NCBI GenBank assembly: GCA_964465145.1
Contig: CAYXJR010000091.1
Coordinates: 1 to 15,414, forward strand
DNA from: JAUVKA01 sp964465145
Lineage (GTDB): Bacteria > Bacteroidota > Bacteroidia > Bacteroidales > UBA12481
DNA: 15,414 nucleotides
Direction: 5' to 3'
Below are positions 1 to 6,878 of the stretch, piece by piece (the stretch's first letter is position 1; each line of letters opens with the position of its first letter). Below the pieces are notes generated by a model. It worked only from the letters and a program-made list of their open reading frames with translations. It was not told where the DNA came from and made no database searches. The translations under genes and the position numbers were made by a program.

Positions 1-146
1 TTTTAAAACAAAATAACAAACTATATTGTAAATGTTATTATGTCCCAATTACTTAGGTGATAAAAGAGATTCCAATTATTATCAATCCAATAAATTATTA
101 AGACGTGGTGAAATTGTTCCCCGCAATTTTTACTAAACCTATAATT

Positions 147-1385
147 ATGCTTCAAAGGAAAAACCTTTTCTATTTACCCCTATTGCTTGTTTTTATTCTG
201 ATTTCATGCTCCGGCGATGACAAAGTCTCATCAGATGGCTTAATCAACATCGATGTCCTTGAGGCGTTCAAAGAGAAAAGAAGCATGAAACTCAGCAACT
301 TCGTAAAAGATGTGGAATTTATTCAGCTCAAGTCCTCCAAAGATGCCTACTTCATGAATGCAAGAAGTTTTACTGTAGGCGAAAAGTATATCATGATAGC
401 CGATGACGGGGAAGACAGGGTAATACTCTTTGATCGCCAGGGAAAATTCTTAAGGCATATTGGAAGAAAAGGGAAGGGCCCGGGTGAATTCAATAATCCA
501 TGGCAGGCCTCAATGGATCCGACAGAGCAGTTCGTCATTATTGCTGATGGGATAGTTAATAAGATCATAAAATATTCTGTTGGCGGAGAGTTTGTTAAGG
601 AAATAAATACATCTGATATTGCCCTGGGGCGGTTCATGGATGAGGTCAGGTTTATAAATGATGATCAGTTTGTGGTTGTCAACCGACGTCCAATAAGGGG
701 TGTAGATGGCTATGCATCCCTTCCCCTGTTTGATATTGATTTGAATCTTGTGAAAAAAATACTGCCCAGGGCCAACGATGAAAATCTTTGTTTATCAACC
801 AATCCGCACGGAGTATTGGCTATGGGTGAAAACAGAATGACATTCTGGGAACCTTTTATTGATACCTTATATACAATTAGACCAACAGGCGAGGCAATCC
901 CAACCCATGTTATAGGCTTTTCAAAAGGAGCCATGACCAAGGAATATGCTACCACTCCGGCTTATGGACGTGATCCGGAACTTGAACCTAAAAATTCGGT
1001 TTTTTCCATAAGGGAATTCGGGGGATACATGCATATAACCGGCAGAAGCAATAATGAATGGTTTGGGGCTATGTATGATTTAAAAACCGGGGACATGTTT
1101 CAACTTGAATCCGGAACCTCATGCGATACTTCAGGGTATTTCAGTACCCGCGGCCTGGAAAATGATCTTTATGGAGTAGATCCGGTTTCCATGTATGAAT
1201 ATTCCGGGAAAATTGACAGGGTGATAAGCTGGGCACGGCCGGAACGGATTGCTGAATACTATGACCTTGATTGCATACGCAGCAAGAAAGTAAAATACCC
1301 GAAGTTACGCGATCGTTTTCTCGAAATAGCAGAAGACCCGGAAGCATCATACCAAAAGATTATAGTTTTGATGAAATTGAAATGA
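147..1385 (+). CDS. 6-bladed beta-propeller lipoprotein (first of a tandem pair)
   Basis: This is an exported lipoprotein of unknown ligand. The ATG at 147 is preferred over the in-frame GTG at 105 because it gives a compact SPII signal: charged MLQRK, a hydrophobic run, then lipobox LISC with the lipid cysteine at residue 21. The following residues SGDD put acidic residues near the cysteine, which fits surface or periplasmic anchoring. The mature protein (412 aa in total) has the family signature GKGPGEF at about residues 109-115 after a GKFLRHIG strand, then repeated beta-strand segments and a short helical C-terminus. Family knowledge: 6-bladed beta-propeller lipoproteins are abundant in Bacteroidota and mostly uncharacterised. 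The gene downstream is a divergent paralogue with the same architecture. No function beyond the fold is claimed. The family call is firm and the start moderately so. Confidence 0.88.
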   Translation: MLQRKNLFYLPLLLVFILISCSGDDKVSSDGLINIDVLEAFKEKRSMKLSNFVKDVEFIQLKSSKDAYFMNARSFTVGEKYIMIADDGEDRVILFDRQGKFLRHIGRKGKGPGEFNNPWQASMDPTEQFVIIADGIVNKIIKYSVGGEFVKEINTSDIALGRFMDEVRFINDDQFVVVNRRPIRGVDGYASLPLFDIDLNLVKKILPRANDENLCLSTNPHGVLAMGENRMTFWEPFIDTLYTIRPTGEAIPTHVIGFSKGAMTKEYATTPAYGRDPELEPKNSVFSIREFGGYMHITGRSNNEWFGAMYDLKTGDMFQLESGTSCDTSGYFSTRGLENDLYGVDPVSMYEYSGKIDRVISWARPERIAEYYDLDCIRSKKVKYPKLRDRFLEIAEDPEASYQKIIVLMKLK

Positions 1386-1399
1386 TGTGGCGATGTGCT

Positions 1400-1449
1400 C
1401 CCCTCTCCATCGAGCTTGCGAAGATTGGAGAGGGGCCGGGGGTGAGGCA
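1400..1449 (+). repeat. GC-rich hairpin repeat, copy A
   Basis: The arms CCCCTCTCCA (1400-1409) and TGGAGAGGGG (1426-1435) are a perfect 10-bp inverted repeat. A small CTT-GCG-AAG hairpin sits in the loop (1415-1423). A G-rich tail, CCGGGGGTGAGG, runs to about 1447. A related, longer copy lies at 6879-6950, so this is probably a dispersed intergenic element. It starts 14 nt after the stop of the first propeller gene. No run of Ts follows, so it is not a classic terminator. Confidence 0.65.
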
Positions 1450-1458
1450 AAAATGATA

Positions 1459-1474
1459 TAACCGAATAACCGAA
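1459..1474 (+). repeat. Short tandem repeat, TAACCGAA x2
   Basis: There are two perfect copies of the octamer TAACCGAA directly before the second propeller gene (ATG at 1479). The same 16 nt recur exactly at 4968-4983, within a longer array of the same unit. Confidence 0.6.
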
Positions 1475-1478
1475 ACCC

Positions 1479-2762
1479 ATGAAAACAAAACCAACTTACC
1501 TATTTCTATTTATCCTGATTCTGGCCTCATGTTCCGGTCCCCGGGATGAAGCCACTGAATATGTTGAGATCAACGGGAAAAAAATCCCCCTTATCAATCT
1601 GGGAATTGTAGAGGAAAGCCCTGCCACTATTGGTTGGAGCTCTATTTTTGAAGATGTTGAAATAATTCCACTTGAAACCGACAAGAAATGCATGATAAAA
1701 AACTGGATGACAGGATTATCACCGAATTCCCTGTATCTCGCCACTCAAACAGGGGGAGTCGGACCGGTTAGATTAATGGAATTTGACTTCCTGGGTAATT
1801 ATATCCGGGATTTTGGAGGAGGAGGGAAAGGGCCGGGTGAACATACCGGATATTTTCTGGAAGGAATCAGGCATTATCCTGAATTTGATATGGTTTTAGC
1901 AGAGTTCAATGGTTACCCCATGGAAAATCAACTGTTTAAACCTGATGGAAAATTTATTGGAGAGGTAAAAAACTCATTTGAACTGGGTACGGGGATGGGT
2001 ATGCTGGAGGAAGACCTCTTCTTTACTTTGGGTACTTCATATGGCAAGCCAAACTATCATCGTGATTCAGTATTGATTGAATGGCATAACACTCATGGGA
2101 AACCCATCAAATCAATTAAAAGGGAAAAATACCCTCCTGAAAACAATCTTGGCTTTTCACCTTATGGCTCTGGTAAATCTATTTATAAATATGGAGAAGA
2201 GTGGCATTTACATTCACCAGGGAATGATACAATTTATAAAATTATCGGACAGGAAATCACTCCCATAGGAATATTTGATTTTGGAGAAAAAGCAGTTCAA
2301 TTAAATGACCTGGTTGATCCTAAGGCAGTTATTGGACATTTTAATATAGAAATTCTTTCTGAAAACGAGAATTATTGGATTCTTAAAAAAAGTGTCTATA
2401 CAAAATGCGAAGTTGAACATTACGGAGCCGGGCAATGGGGTGGAGAAGTAGATTTTGACTATTCTTTCATTTTCATTGACAAATCATCCCGAAAAACATG
2501 GAATGTTCAATTTGAAGATGATCTGCTCGGAATTATTCCTTGGGATAAAATGGATTACTACCTTAATTGGGATGATTCAGGTAGGTTTTACATTATTGTC
2601 GGAGCGATTGATTTAATTGAAAACATTGATGAGGCCCTCAAAAACGGCAAGATTCCTGAGTCAGGAATGGAGAAGGTAAATATACTCAGACAAAGTATTG
2701 ATGAAAACAGCAATCCGGTGCTTTTTATGTTTAGAGAGCGAGCTAAGTATTTATTGGAATAG
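1479..2762 (+). CDS. 6-bladed beta-propeller lipoprotein (second of a tandem pair)
   Basis: An exported lipoprotein of 427 aa. The N-terminus MKTKPTYLFLFILILASC is a typical SPII signal with lipobox LASC and the lipid cysteine at residue 18. The sequence VEIIPLET (about 60-67), the strand DFLGNYIRDFG and the signature GKGPGEH (about 116-122) match the 6-bladed beta-propeller lipoprotein family. An NDTIYKI strand corresponds to DTLYTI in the upstream paralogue. The C-terminus is helical and charged (RERAKYLLE). It is co-directional with the upstream paralogue across a 93-nt gap holding two repeats, so co-transcription is possible but not shown. It converges with the next gene across only 25 nt, where no clear terminator is visible. 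Ligand and role are unknown. Confidence 0.88.
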   Translation: MKTKPTYLFLFILILASCSGPRDEATEYVEINGKKIPLINLGIVEESPATIGWSSIFEDVEIIPLETDKKCMIKNWMTGLSPNSLYLATQTGGVGPVRLMEFDFLGNYIRDFGGGGKGPGEHTGYFLEGIRHYPEFDMVLAEFNGYPMENQLFKPDGKFIGEVKNSFELGTGMGMLEEDLFFTLGTSYGKPNYHRDSVLIEWHNTHGKPIKSIKREKYPPENNLGFSPYGSGKSIYKYGEEWHLHSPGNDTIYKIIGQEITPIGIFDFGEKAVQLNDLVDPKAVIGHFNIEILSENENYWILKKSVYTKCEVEHYGAGQWGGEVDFDYSFIFIDKSSRKTWNVQFEDDLLGIIPWDKMDYYLNWDDSGRFYIIVGAIDLIENIDEALKNGKIPESGMEKVNILRQSIDENSNPVLFMFRERAKYLLE

Positions 2763-2787
2763 TTGAAATTTGCCAGGCTTTGGTGTA

Positions 2788-3639
2788 TTATTCTGCCAGA
2801 ACTTTAGGAATCCCAACATAATATAAATCAAATCCTCCCTTACCCCCAGGGCGATTAGAGGTGAAGATCAATAAATTCTTGAAAATGTGTGGACACTTGT
2901 CATCTGAGTCGGATGACAAAATATCAACTACTTCAGCTGGCACGGGGTTTCCCGCGGTAATATTGGACAAAAAATCCAGGGAATCAATAAAATCCACCCT
3001 AAGAATATCGTAATTCCCACTTCGATCTGAACAGAAATACATGGCGGATGAATCAGGCGGGAAGGTAGGATAGGCCTCATTGGCACCGGTATTAACAATC
3101 TGCAGACCAACAGGTTCCATATAAGATTCATTAATAAGATTATGCGTCAGATAAATATCCAAATCACCGCTTTTGTCGGAAGCAAAGAGGAAAAGATAAT
3201 GTTGAAATTCCCGGTAGTCAGGATCTCTGATGAATCCCCGGCCAACTGGAATGAAACGGGGGCCAAACTCATTGAAACCCCCATTAACAGTATCCAGGGC
3301 CTGCCTTAGATCTTCATGCCCGGTCATATAGTTAACATTCCAACGCAAATTAGTTGAGACAATTACGATCCCATCACGACGATCAGTATAGACATTCATG
3401 GGCATATAGACAAAATCGAACTCCCCTCCCTGACTATGACGATTACTTGAAAAAATAAAAGGCATGCTTTGTGAACGTTCGGGTGTATCAGAATTATAAT
3501 CATCATATTCCGAGTTAAATTCTTCAAGATTCACAGGTGAATCAGGCAAAATCATTGGTAACCATTTTGGCCCAAAATCAGGGAAATACCCCCATAGAAT
3601 AACGGTCATGACAGTGATAAGCAGAATTCTGAATTTCAT
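2788..3639 (-). CDS. Exported PD40 (WD40-like) beta-propeller protein
   Basis: A 283-aa protein with a hydrophobic N-terminal segment (about residues 4-18) that looks like a signal peptide or anchor. No good lipobox is present. At least four PD40-type strands are visible, each with the (S/C)(N/D)R/K-x-G...D-(I/L)Y pattern: FIFSSNRHSQGGEFDFVYM (about 61-79), FLFASDKSGDLDIYL (150-164), YFCSDRSGNYDILRV (201-215) and IFTSNRPGGKGGFDLYYV (258-275). This is the TolB/PD40 propeller repeat, found in periplasmic scaffolding proteins and in some T9SS- or OmpA-associated proteins; which applies here cannot be told. The protein is short for a full propeller and has no OmpA or TPR domain. It is divergent from fic, with a shared 200-nt intergenic region. 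Confidence 0.8.
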   Translation of the reverse strand: MKFRILLITVMTVILWGYFPDFGPKWLPMILPDSPVNLEEFNSEYDDYNSDTPERSQSMPFIFSSNRHSQGGEFDFVYMPMNVYTDRRDGIVIVSTNLRWNVNYMTGHEDLRQALDTVNGGFNEFGPRFIPVGRGFIRDPDYREFQHYLFLFASDKSGDLDIYLTHNLINESYMEPVGLQIVNTGANEAYPTFPPDSSAMYFCSDRSGNYDILRVDFIDSLDFLSNITAGNPVPAEVVDILSSDSDDKCPHIFKNLLIFTSNRPGGKGGFDLYYVGIPKVLAE

Positions 3640-3747
3640 TTGCAGATAAAATTTAGTTTTTGGGGGCTGATAAAGTTACTAATAAATCAGGCCCACGTTC
3701 ACGAAAACCCTTCCGAGCAATAATTAACATTAACTCCCGATACGGTA

Positions 3748-3839
3748 TGCGGGGAAAAAACACCTAATCCCCGCAAATTTTGCGGGAAACATATTGCATT
3801 GTGGGGAAGAATCACTATATTTACCGCAAATAATGCGGT
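3748..3839. promoter_or_regulatory. Palindrome cluster, putative operators of fic
   Basis: Two 15-nt palindromes share the pattern CCGCAAATNNTGCGG, at 3771-3785 (middle TT) and 3824-3838 (middle AA). They differ at only two central bases and lie 53 bp centre to centre, about five helical turns. The first extends to CCCGCAAA-T-TTTGCGGG (3770-3786). A further half-site, TGCGGGGA at 3748-3755, is the exact inverse of TCCCCGCA at 3768-3775. The second palindrome lies within a few bases of the fic start. What is seen is the repeat structure; the operator role is inferred. Confidence 0.6.
3793..3823 (+). promoter_or_regulatory. Candidate Bacteroidota-type promoter for fic
   Basis: ATTG (3793-3796), 19 nt, then TATATTTA (3816-3823). 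The Bacteroidota consensus is TTTG, 19-21 nt, TAnnTTTG; each box here has one mismatch. The start point would fall near 3830, inside the second palindrome, giving an almost leaderless message. The first palindrome ends just upstream of the -33 box. Confidence 0.4.
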
Positions 3840-3841
3840 TA

Positions 3842-4945
3842 ATGAAGCAGTTTATCTATCACAACAAAGAATGGCCAAATTTTTATTGGGATTCAGATTC
3901 TTTGGTATTCACCCTTGGCAAGGTTCGAAATTTGCAGGGGAGACTCAATGGAAAAATGGAATCTCTTGGTTTTAAGCTAAAAGGTGAAGCCACTCTTAAA
4001 ACACTGACCCTCAATGTACTTAAATCAAGTGAAATTGAAGGGGAAATATTAATTTCAGAAGTAGTGCGATCATCAATCGCCCGGCATCTGAGAATGGATA
4101 TACAAGGCCTTATACCTTCTGATCGAAATACCGATGGTGTAGTTGAGATGATGCTGGATGCAACACAAAATTACAGAGAGCCAATAGACCCTGATAGATT
4201 ATTTGGCTGGCATGCTTCCTTGTTTCCGGGCGGTCGGAGTGGTATGTATAAGATTAAAGTGGGGGATTGGAGAGAAGATATCACCGGCCCTGTGCAGGTT
4301 GTCTCCGGTGCCATGGGAAAAGAAAAAGTGCATTTCCAGGCACCGGATTTATCAACAATACCGGGAGAGATGGAGGCCTTTATTAATTGGATAAACAGAG
4401 ATCAGCCTTTAGACCCTGTAATAAAAGCTGGTATTGCTCATTTGTGGTTTATTACGATTCATCCCTTTGACGATGGGAACGGCAGAATTGCAAGAGCACT
4501 ATCCGATATGCTCTTGGCCAGGGCCGATGGATCTGTTCAGCGCTACTATAGCATGTCAGCCCAAATCAGGCTGGAAAGAAAAGACTATTATACCATTTTG
4601 GAGAATACCCAGAAAGGTAATCTGGATATTACCTCCTGGCTTACATGGTTTTTGAACTGCTTGCAAAACGCCGTGGAAAGCGCAGAAGAAATATTATCGA
4701 ATGTAATTTTTAAGGATACCTTTTGGAGAAAAAATATAAGCACTTCCCTCAACGACAGGCAGAAGAAAATGCTTAATATTATATTGGATGGATTTGAAGG
4801 AAAACTCAACTCATCAAAGTGGGCAAAAATAAATAAGACTTCCACAGACACAGCCCTTCGTGATATCCAGGACTTAATTGAAAAAAATATACTTGAAAAG
4901 GAAGAATCCGGTGGAAGAAGTACAAGCTATAGATTAACCTGGTAA
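3842..4945 (+). CDS. Fic family protein (DUF4172 N-terminal, Fic domain, C-terminal winged helix)
   Basis: Probably an AMP-transferase (AMPylator) acting in the cytoplasm on an unknown protein target. With the ATG at 3842 the protein is 367 aa. The N-terminus MKQFIYHNKEWPNFYWDSDSL matches the DUF4172 region found in many Fic proteins. SSEIEG (residues 62-67) fits the inhibitory-helix motif (S/T)xxxE(G/N), placing it in the class with an N-terminal autoinhibitory helix. The catalytic motif HPFDDGNGRIAR (about 207-218) is intact, with the His and the nucleotide-binding Gly/Asn/Arg present. The last 65 or so residues look like a winged helix-turn-helix (TDTALRDIQDLIEKNILEKE followed by a GGRST wing). 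Other in-frame starts are ATG 3833 and TTG 3794; TTG is disfavoured because it would translate through the promoter and operator. There is no antitoxin-like neighbour, as expected when the inhibitory helix is built in. Confidence 0.92.
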   Translation: MKQFIYHNKEWPNFYWDSDSLVFTLGKVRNLQGRLNGKMESLGFKLKGEATLKTLTLNVLKSSEIEGEILISEVVRSSIARHLRMDIQGLIPSDRNTDGVVEMMLDATQNYREPIDPDRLFGWHASLFPGGRSGMYKIKVGDWREDITGPVQVVSGAMGKEKVHFQAPDLSTIPGEMEAFINWINRDQPLDPVIKAGIAHLWFITIHPFDDGNGRIARALSDMLLARADGSVQRYYSMSAQIRLERKDYYTILENTQKGNLDITSWLTWFLNCLQNAVESAEEILSNVIFKDTFWRKNISTSLNDRQKKMLNIILDGFEGKLNSSKWAKINKTSTDTALRDIQDLIEKNILEKEESGGRSTSYRLTW

Positions 4946-4983
4946 CCGAGGTAACTGAGTAACCTATTAACCGAATAACCGAA
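4943..4983 (+). repeat. Degenerate octamer tandem repeat (TAACCGAA family)
   Basis: Five near-consecutive units are TAACCGAG, (G)TAACTGAG, TAACCTAT, TAACCGAA and TAACCGAA. The array begins inside the last codons of fic, so its first unit includes the TAA stop (4943-4945), and continues through most of the gap to the lipocalin gene. The last two units are identical to those at 1459-1474. Confidence 0.65.
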
Positions 4984-5021
4984 TTATCACTAACTTTATA
5001 AGCCAATCTTCAATAACCAAA

Positions 5022-5558
5022 ATGAGGCATCTCTTGAAAATATCCGCCCTGCCCTTGATGGCTTTCATACTTTTCTTCTGCGGCACAAACCAGCAAAACA
5101 TGATCAATACCCAAACAGTTAAAGAACTTGATCTTGACAGGTACCTCGGCACCTGGTATGAGATCGCACGCTTTCCTCATTCATTTGAGAAGGGCCTGGT
5201 AGGTGTAACAGCCAACTATTCGATGCGTAAGGACGGAAAAATCAAGGTAGTGAACCAGGGTTATAAAAATACCCTCGACGGCAAATTATCGAGGGCTGTA
5301 GGGAAAGCAAAAATCCCGGATAAAAAAGAACCCGCAAAGCTAAAGGTTTCATTTTTCTTATGGTTCTACGGCGACTATTTCGTAATGGAACTGGATAAAG
5401 ATTATCAGTGGGTAGTGATAGGCAGCAGTTCACCGGGCTTCCTATGGATCCTTAGCCGTACTCCACAGATGGACGAAGTTGTTTATAATGATCTCATTGA
5501 AAGGATTAAGAAAAGGGGGTATAATCTCGATAGGCTTATAAAAGTAAAACAATTGTAG
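5022..5558 (+). CDS. blc: Lipocalin family protein, Blc-like
   Basis: A 178-aa beta-barrel lipocalin of the bacterial Blc type. The first lipocalin signature is clear: LDLDRYLGTWYEIARFPHSF (about residues 36-55), with the conserved G43-x-W45. The downstream blocks VVNQGYKN, DYFVMELDKDYQWVVIGSS and WILSRTPQM, and the C-terminal helix, follow the Blc pattern. Family knowledge: Blc proteins are usually outer-membrane lipoproteins that bind lipids or lysophospholipids and are linked to envelope stress. The N-terminus is a hydrophobic signal ending in LFFCG with Cys20. Phe at the -1 position is unusual for a lipobox, so lipidation is uncertain. Its TAG stop (5556-5558) overlaps a REP-like hairpin, so the last residues may have changed on insertion. 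It is preceded by an octamer repeat array, and no clear promoter is seen. Confidence 0.9.
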   Translation: MRHLLKISALPLMAFILFFCGTNQQNMINTQTVKELDLDRYLGTWYEIARFPHSFEKGLVGVTANYSMRKDGKIKVVNQGYKNTLDGKLSRAVGKAKIPDKKEPAKLKVSFFLWFYGDYFVMELDKDYQWVVIGSSSPGFLWILSRTPQMDEVVYNDLIERIKKRGYNLDRLIKVKQL

Positions 5559-5579
5559 GGATGGGCCTTGTGCCCATCC
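5555..5579 (+). repeat. REP-like element (GTAG plus hairpin)
   Basis: GTAG (5555-5558) is followed directly by GGATGGGC-CTTGT-GCCCATCC (5559-5579), a perfect 8-bp stem with a 5-nt loop. A 5' GTAG tetranucleotide joined to a palindrome is the hallmark of REP sequences mobilised by REP-associated (Y1-type) transposases. No such transposase gene is in the window. The TAG of GTAG is the stop codon of the lipocalin gene. Confidence 0.6.
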
Positions 5580-5597
5580 ATTACCGGCATAAGTAAT

Positions 5598-5972
5598 GTG
5601 AACATTAGAACGACAAGAATAAAAACACTTATATCATTATTACTTTTATCAGGATTTTCCTTTCCTGTAGGTCGGCTATTTGAAATTTTCAGCTGGAATT
5701 CCAGTGTTGTGAAAATTGAGAGTATTGCCCGGGTATCAAATTCATCAGGATCTCCATCATGCGAATATACGCAGCTTAATGAAAATTACTGGAGAAAGAA
5801 ATCAATTGAAGATGGAAAAATCAGGACAAATTTCTCGTTTCAATACATTTATTTGAATAATAAAGCTGAAGAATATATAGCTTTTGGCCAAAAACATTTT
5901 CTTTCAATCAAAGCTGACCTGATTCCAAGGTTTGCATTTAGACTTGTTTATCCTGATGAAATCCATTGTTGA
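5598..5972 (+). CDS. Small hypothetical exported protein
   Basis: Not recognised. From the GTG at 5598 it encodes 124 aa. The frame stays open upstream to a TTG at 5568, but that codon lies in the loop of the REP-like hairpin and is an unlikely start. There is no ATG in the N-terminal region. The N-terminus MNIRTTRIKTLISLLLLSGFS resembles a signal peptide or a single membrane anchor. The remainder is polar and mixed, with SPSCEYTQLNENYWRKKS, an aromatic strand FSFQYIYL and a terminal Cys; no motif is identifiable. The gene sits between a REP-like element and an inverted repeat, so it could be a recent arrival, a decayed remnant or a chance reading frame. The signal-like N-terminus and unbroken frame favour a real gene, but only weakly. 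Confidence 0.42.
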   Translation: MNIRTTRIKTLISLLLLSGFSFPVGRLFEIFSWNSSVVKIESIARVSNSSGSPSCEYTQLNENYWRKKSIEDGKIRTNFSFQYIYLNNKAEEYIAFGQKHFLSIKADLIPRFAFRLVYPDEIHC

Positions 5973-5975
5973 TTT

Positions 5976-6009
5976 GGTTGACCTTCAGTCGAAGTAACCT
6001 TCCTTTTTG
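5976..6009 (+). terminator. Weak candidate intrinsic terminator
   Basis: The interrupted stem GGTT-GAC-CTTC with GAAG-T-AACC (5976-5999, loop AGTC) is followed by TTCCTTTTT. It lies 3 nt after the stop of the small hypothetical gene. The stem is short and bulged, so this is only a candidate. Confidence 0.3.
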
Positions 6010-6026
6010 ATTTAAATTCCTTTGGG

Positions 6027-6111
6027 CCCTTCGTGATATCCTTTGTGTACTTCGTGGTTAGATTTTTTACCACAAAGTAGGGAACGAAGTACAACACTGA
6101 GGTCACAAGGG
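6027..6111. repeat. Long imperfect inverted repeat (MITE- or REP-like)
   Basis: The left arm (6027-6058) begins CCCTTCGTGA and contains GTACTTCGTGGT. The right arm (6069-6111), read in reverse complement, begins CCCTTGTGA and contains GTACTTCGTT, then TACTTTGTGGT next to the loop. The inner stem TACTTCGTGGT (6048-6058) pairs with ACCACAAAGTA (6069-6079) with one mismatch around a T-rich 10-nt loop. The right arm is longer because the TACTT(C/T)GT block occurs twice. It occupies the leader of the membrane-protein gene. Confidence 0.6.
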
Positions 6112-6164
6112 GAAACCCAATTCATTCATTACTTTAAATTATTTAAAATCAAAATATAAGAATC

Positions 6165-6839
6165 ATGAATAAAATAATATCAAAATTGGGCTATTGGTCG
6201 GCCCTCATCAGCGCATCAACTTTTGTAATATGGATAATTTGTTTTGTCGGAATAATGGCTACATCCCCATTATTTTACTGGACCAATCTAACAGAATACC
6301 TTGATTTCATCAGTTCGAATAATCAATTCTTTCAGTACCTGGCCAAATCTTTTATGATAGTTTTCTCCATGTCCTTTCTTGTTCTTATGATCAGTCTTGG
6401 CGAAATTGTTGAGGCAGACAAAAAGGTACTGGCGAAAATCGGAATAGTATTCGGGTTGATCTTTACGGTATTATCGAGCATACATTATTTTGCACAGGTC
6501 AGTTCAGTCCGGTGGGCAATTTCCGGCGGCCAGTTCGAAGGCATTGAGCACTTCCTCCAGGCAAATCCAACATCATTTTTATCATCAATCAACATGCTTG
6601 GCTGGACATTGTTTTTGGGCTTGTCGACTTTGTTTATGGCTTTCGCCATTGGTGGGAATAAAACCAAAAAGGTTATTAGAGTTTCTCTGATTATTAATGG
6701 TATTTCCTGCCTGTTGGCAGGAGTTGGCTATATTACTCAAACTGATATCATTACCTTCCTGTTCATTAACCTGTTTGCGGGAGGGGCATTATTAGTATTC
6801 ACCGTTTCCTCCAGCTTTATGTTCCACAGGGGACAATAA
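6165..6839 (+). CDS. Hypothetical six-helix membrane protein
   Basis: A 224-aa inner-membrane protein with about six predicted transmembrane helices, near residues 10-32, 60-80, 90-112, 137-160, 169-190 and 195-218. Soluble stretches are short; the longest (about 113-136, HFAQVSSVRWAISGGQFEGIEHF) separates helices 3 and 4. No catalytic motif or charged transporter signature is visible, and I do not recognise the family; a DUF-type small membrane protein is the most that can be said. The start ATG at 6165 is the first in frame and gives MNKIISKLGYW before the first helix. The gene lies between the inverted repeat upstream and a repeat-rich gap downstream and appears to be monocistronic. Confidence 0.75.
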   Translation: MNKIISKLGYWSALISASTFVIWIICFVGIMATSPLFYWTNLTEYLDFISSNNQFFQYLAKSFMIVFSMSFLVLMISLGEIVEADKKVLAKIGIVFGLIFTVLSSIHYFAQVSSVRWAISGGQFEGIEHFLQANPTSFLSSINMLGWTLFLGLSTLFMAFAIGGNKTKKVIRVSLIINGISCLLAGVGYITQTDIITFLFINLFAGGALLVFTVSSSFMFHRGQ

Positions 6840-6840
6840 A

Positions 6841-6863
6841 GTGACAGGAGACGGGGTGACGAA
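6841..6863 (+). repeat. Degenerate octamer tandem repeat (GTGACAGG family)
   Basis: The units GTGACAGG, AGACGGGG and TGACGAAA follow the stop codon of the membrane-protein gene almost directly. The layout resembles the TAACCGAA arrays in other gaps, but the unit differs. With only three degenerate units, chance cannot be excluded. Confidence 0.4.
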
Positions 6864-6878
6864 AAGATAAAAATTATT

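Noticed and set aside
118..126. TCCCCGCAA near the first gene matches a half-site of the fic palindrome cluster.
   Set aside because: It is a single 9-mer with no inverted partner, so chance is sufficient.
1271..1456. A short + strand frame overlapping the end of the first propeller gene and the GC-rich repeat.
   Set aside because: It is out of frame with a convincing gene and its C-terminus is translated repeat sequence.
2763..2787. A terminator in the convergent gap between the second propeller gene and the PD40 gene.
   Set aside because: Only a 3-bp CCA/TGG stem could be drawn and there is no T-run on either strand.
3842..4945. Fic as part of a toxin-antitoxin pair.
   Set aside because: No small antitoxin gene is adjacent, and the inhibitory (S/T)xxxE(G/N) helix is already within the protein.
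4943..4983. The octamer array as a CRISPR array.
   Set aside because: Units are 8 nt with no spacers, and there are no cas genes.
5568..5597. A TTG start at 5568 for the small hypothetical gene.
   Set aside because: The codon lies in the loop of the REP-like hairpin and adds no signal-like residues. The GTG at 5598 gives a better N-terminus.
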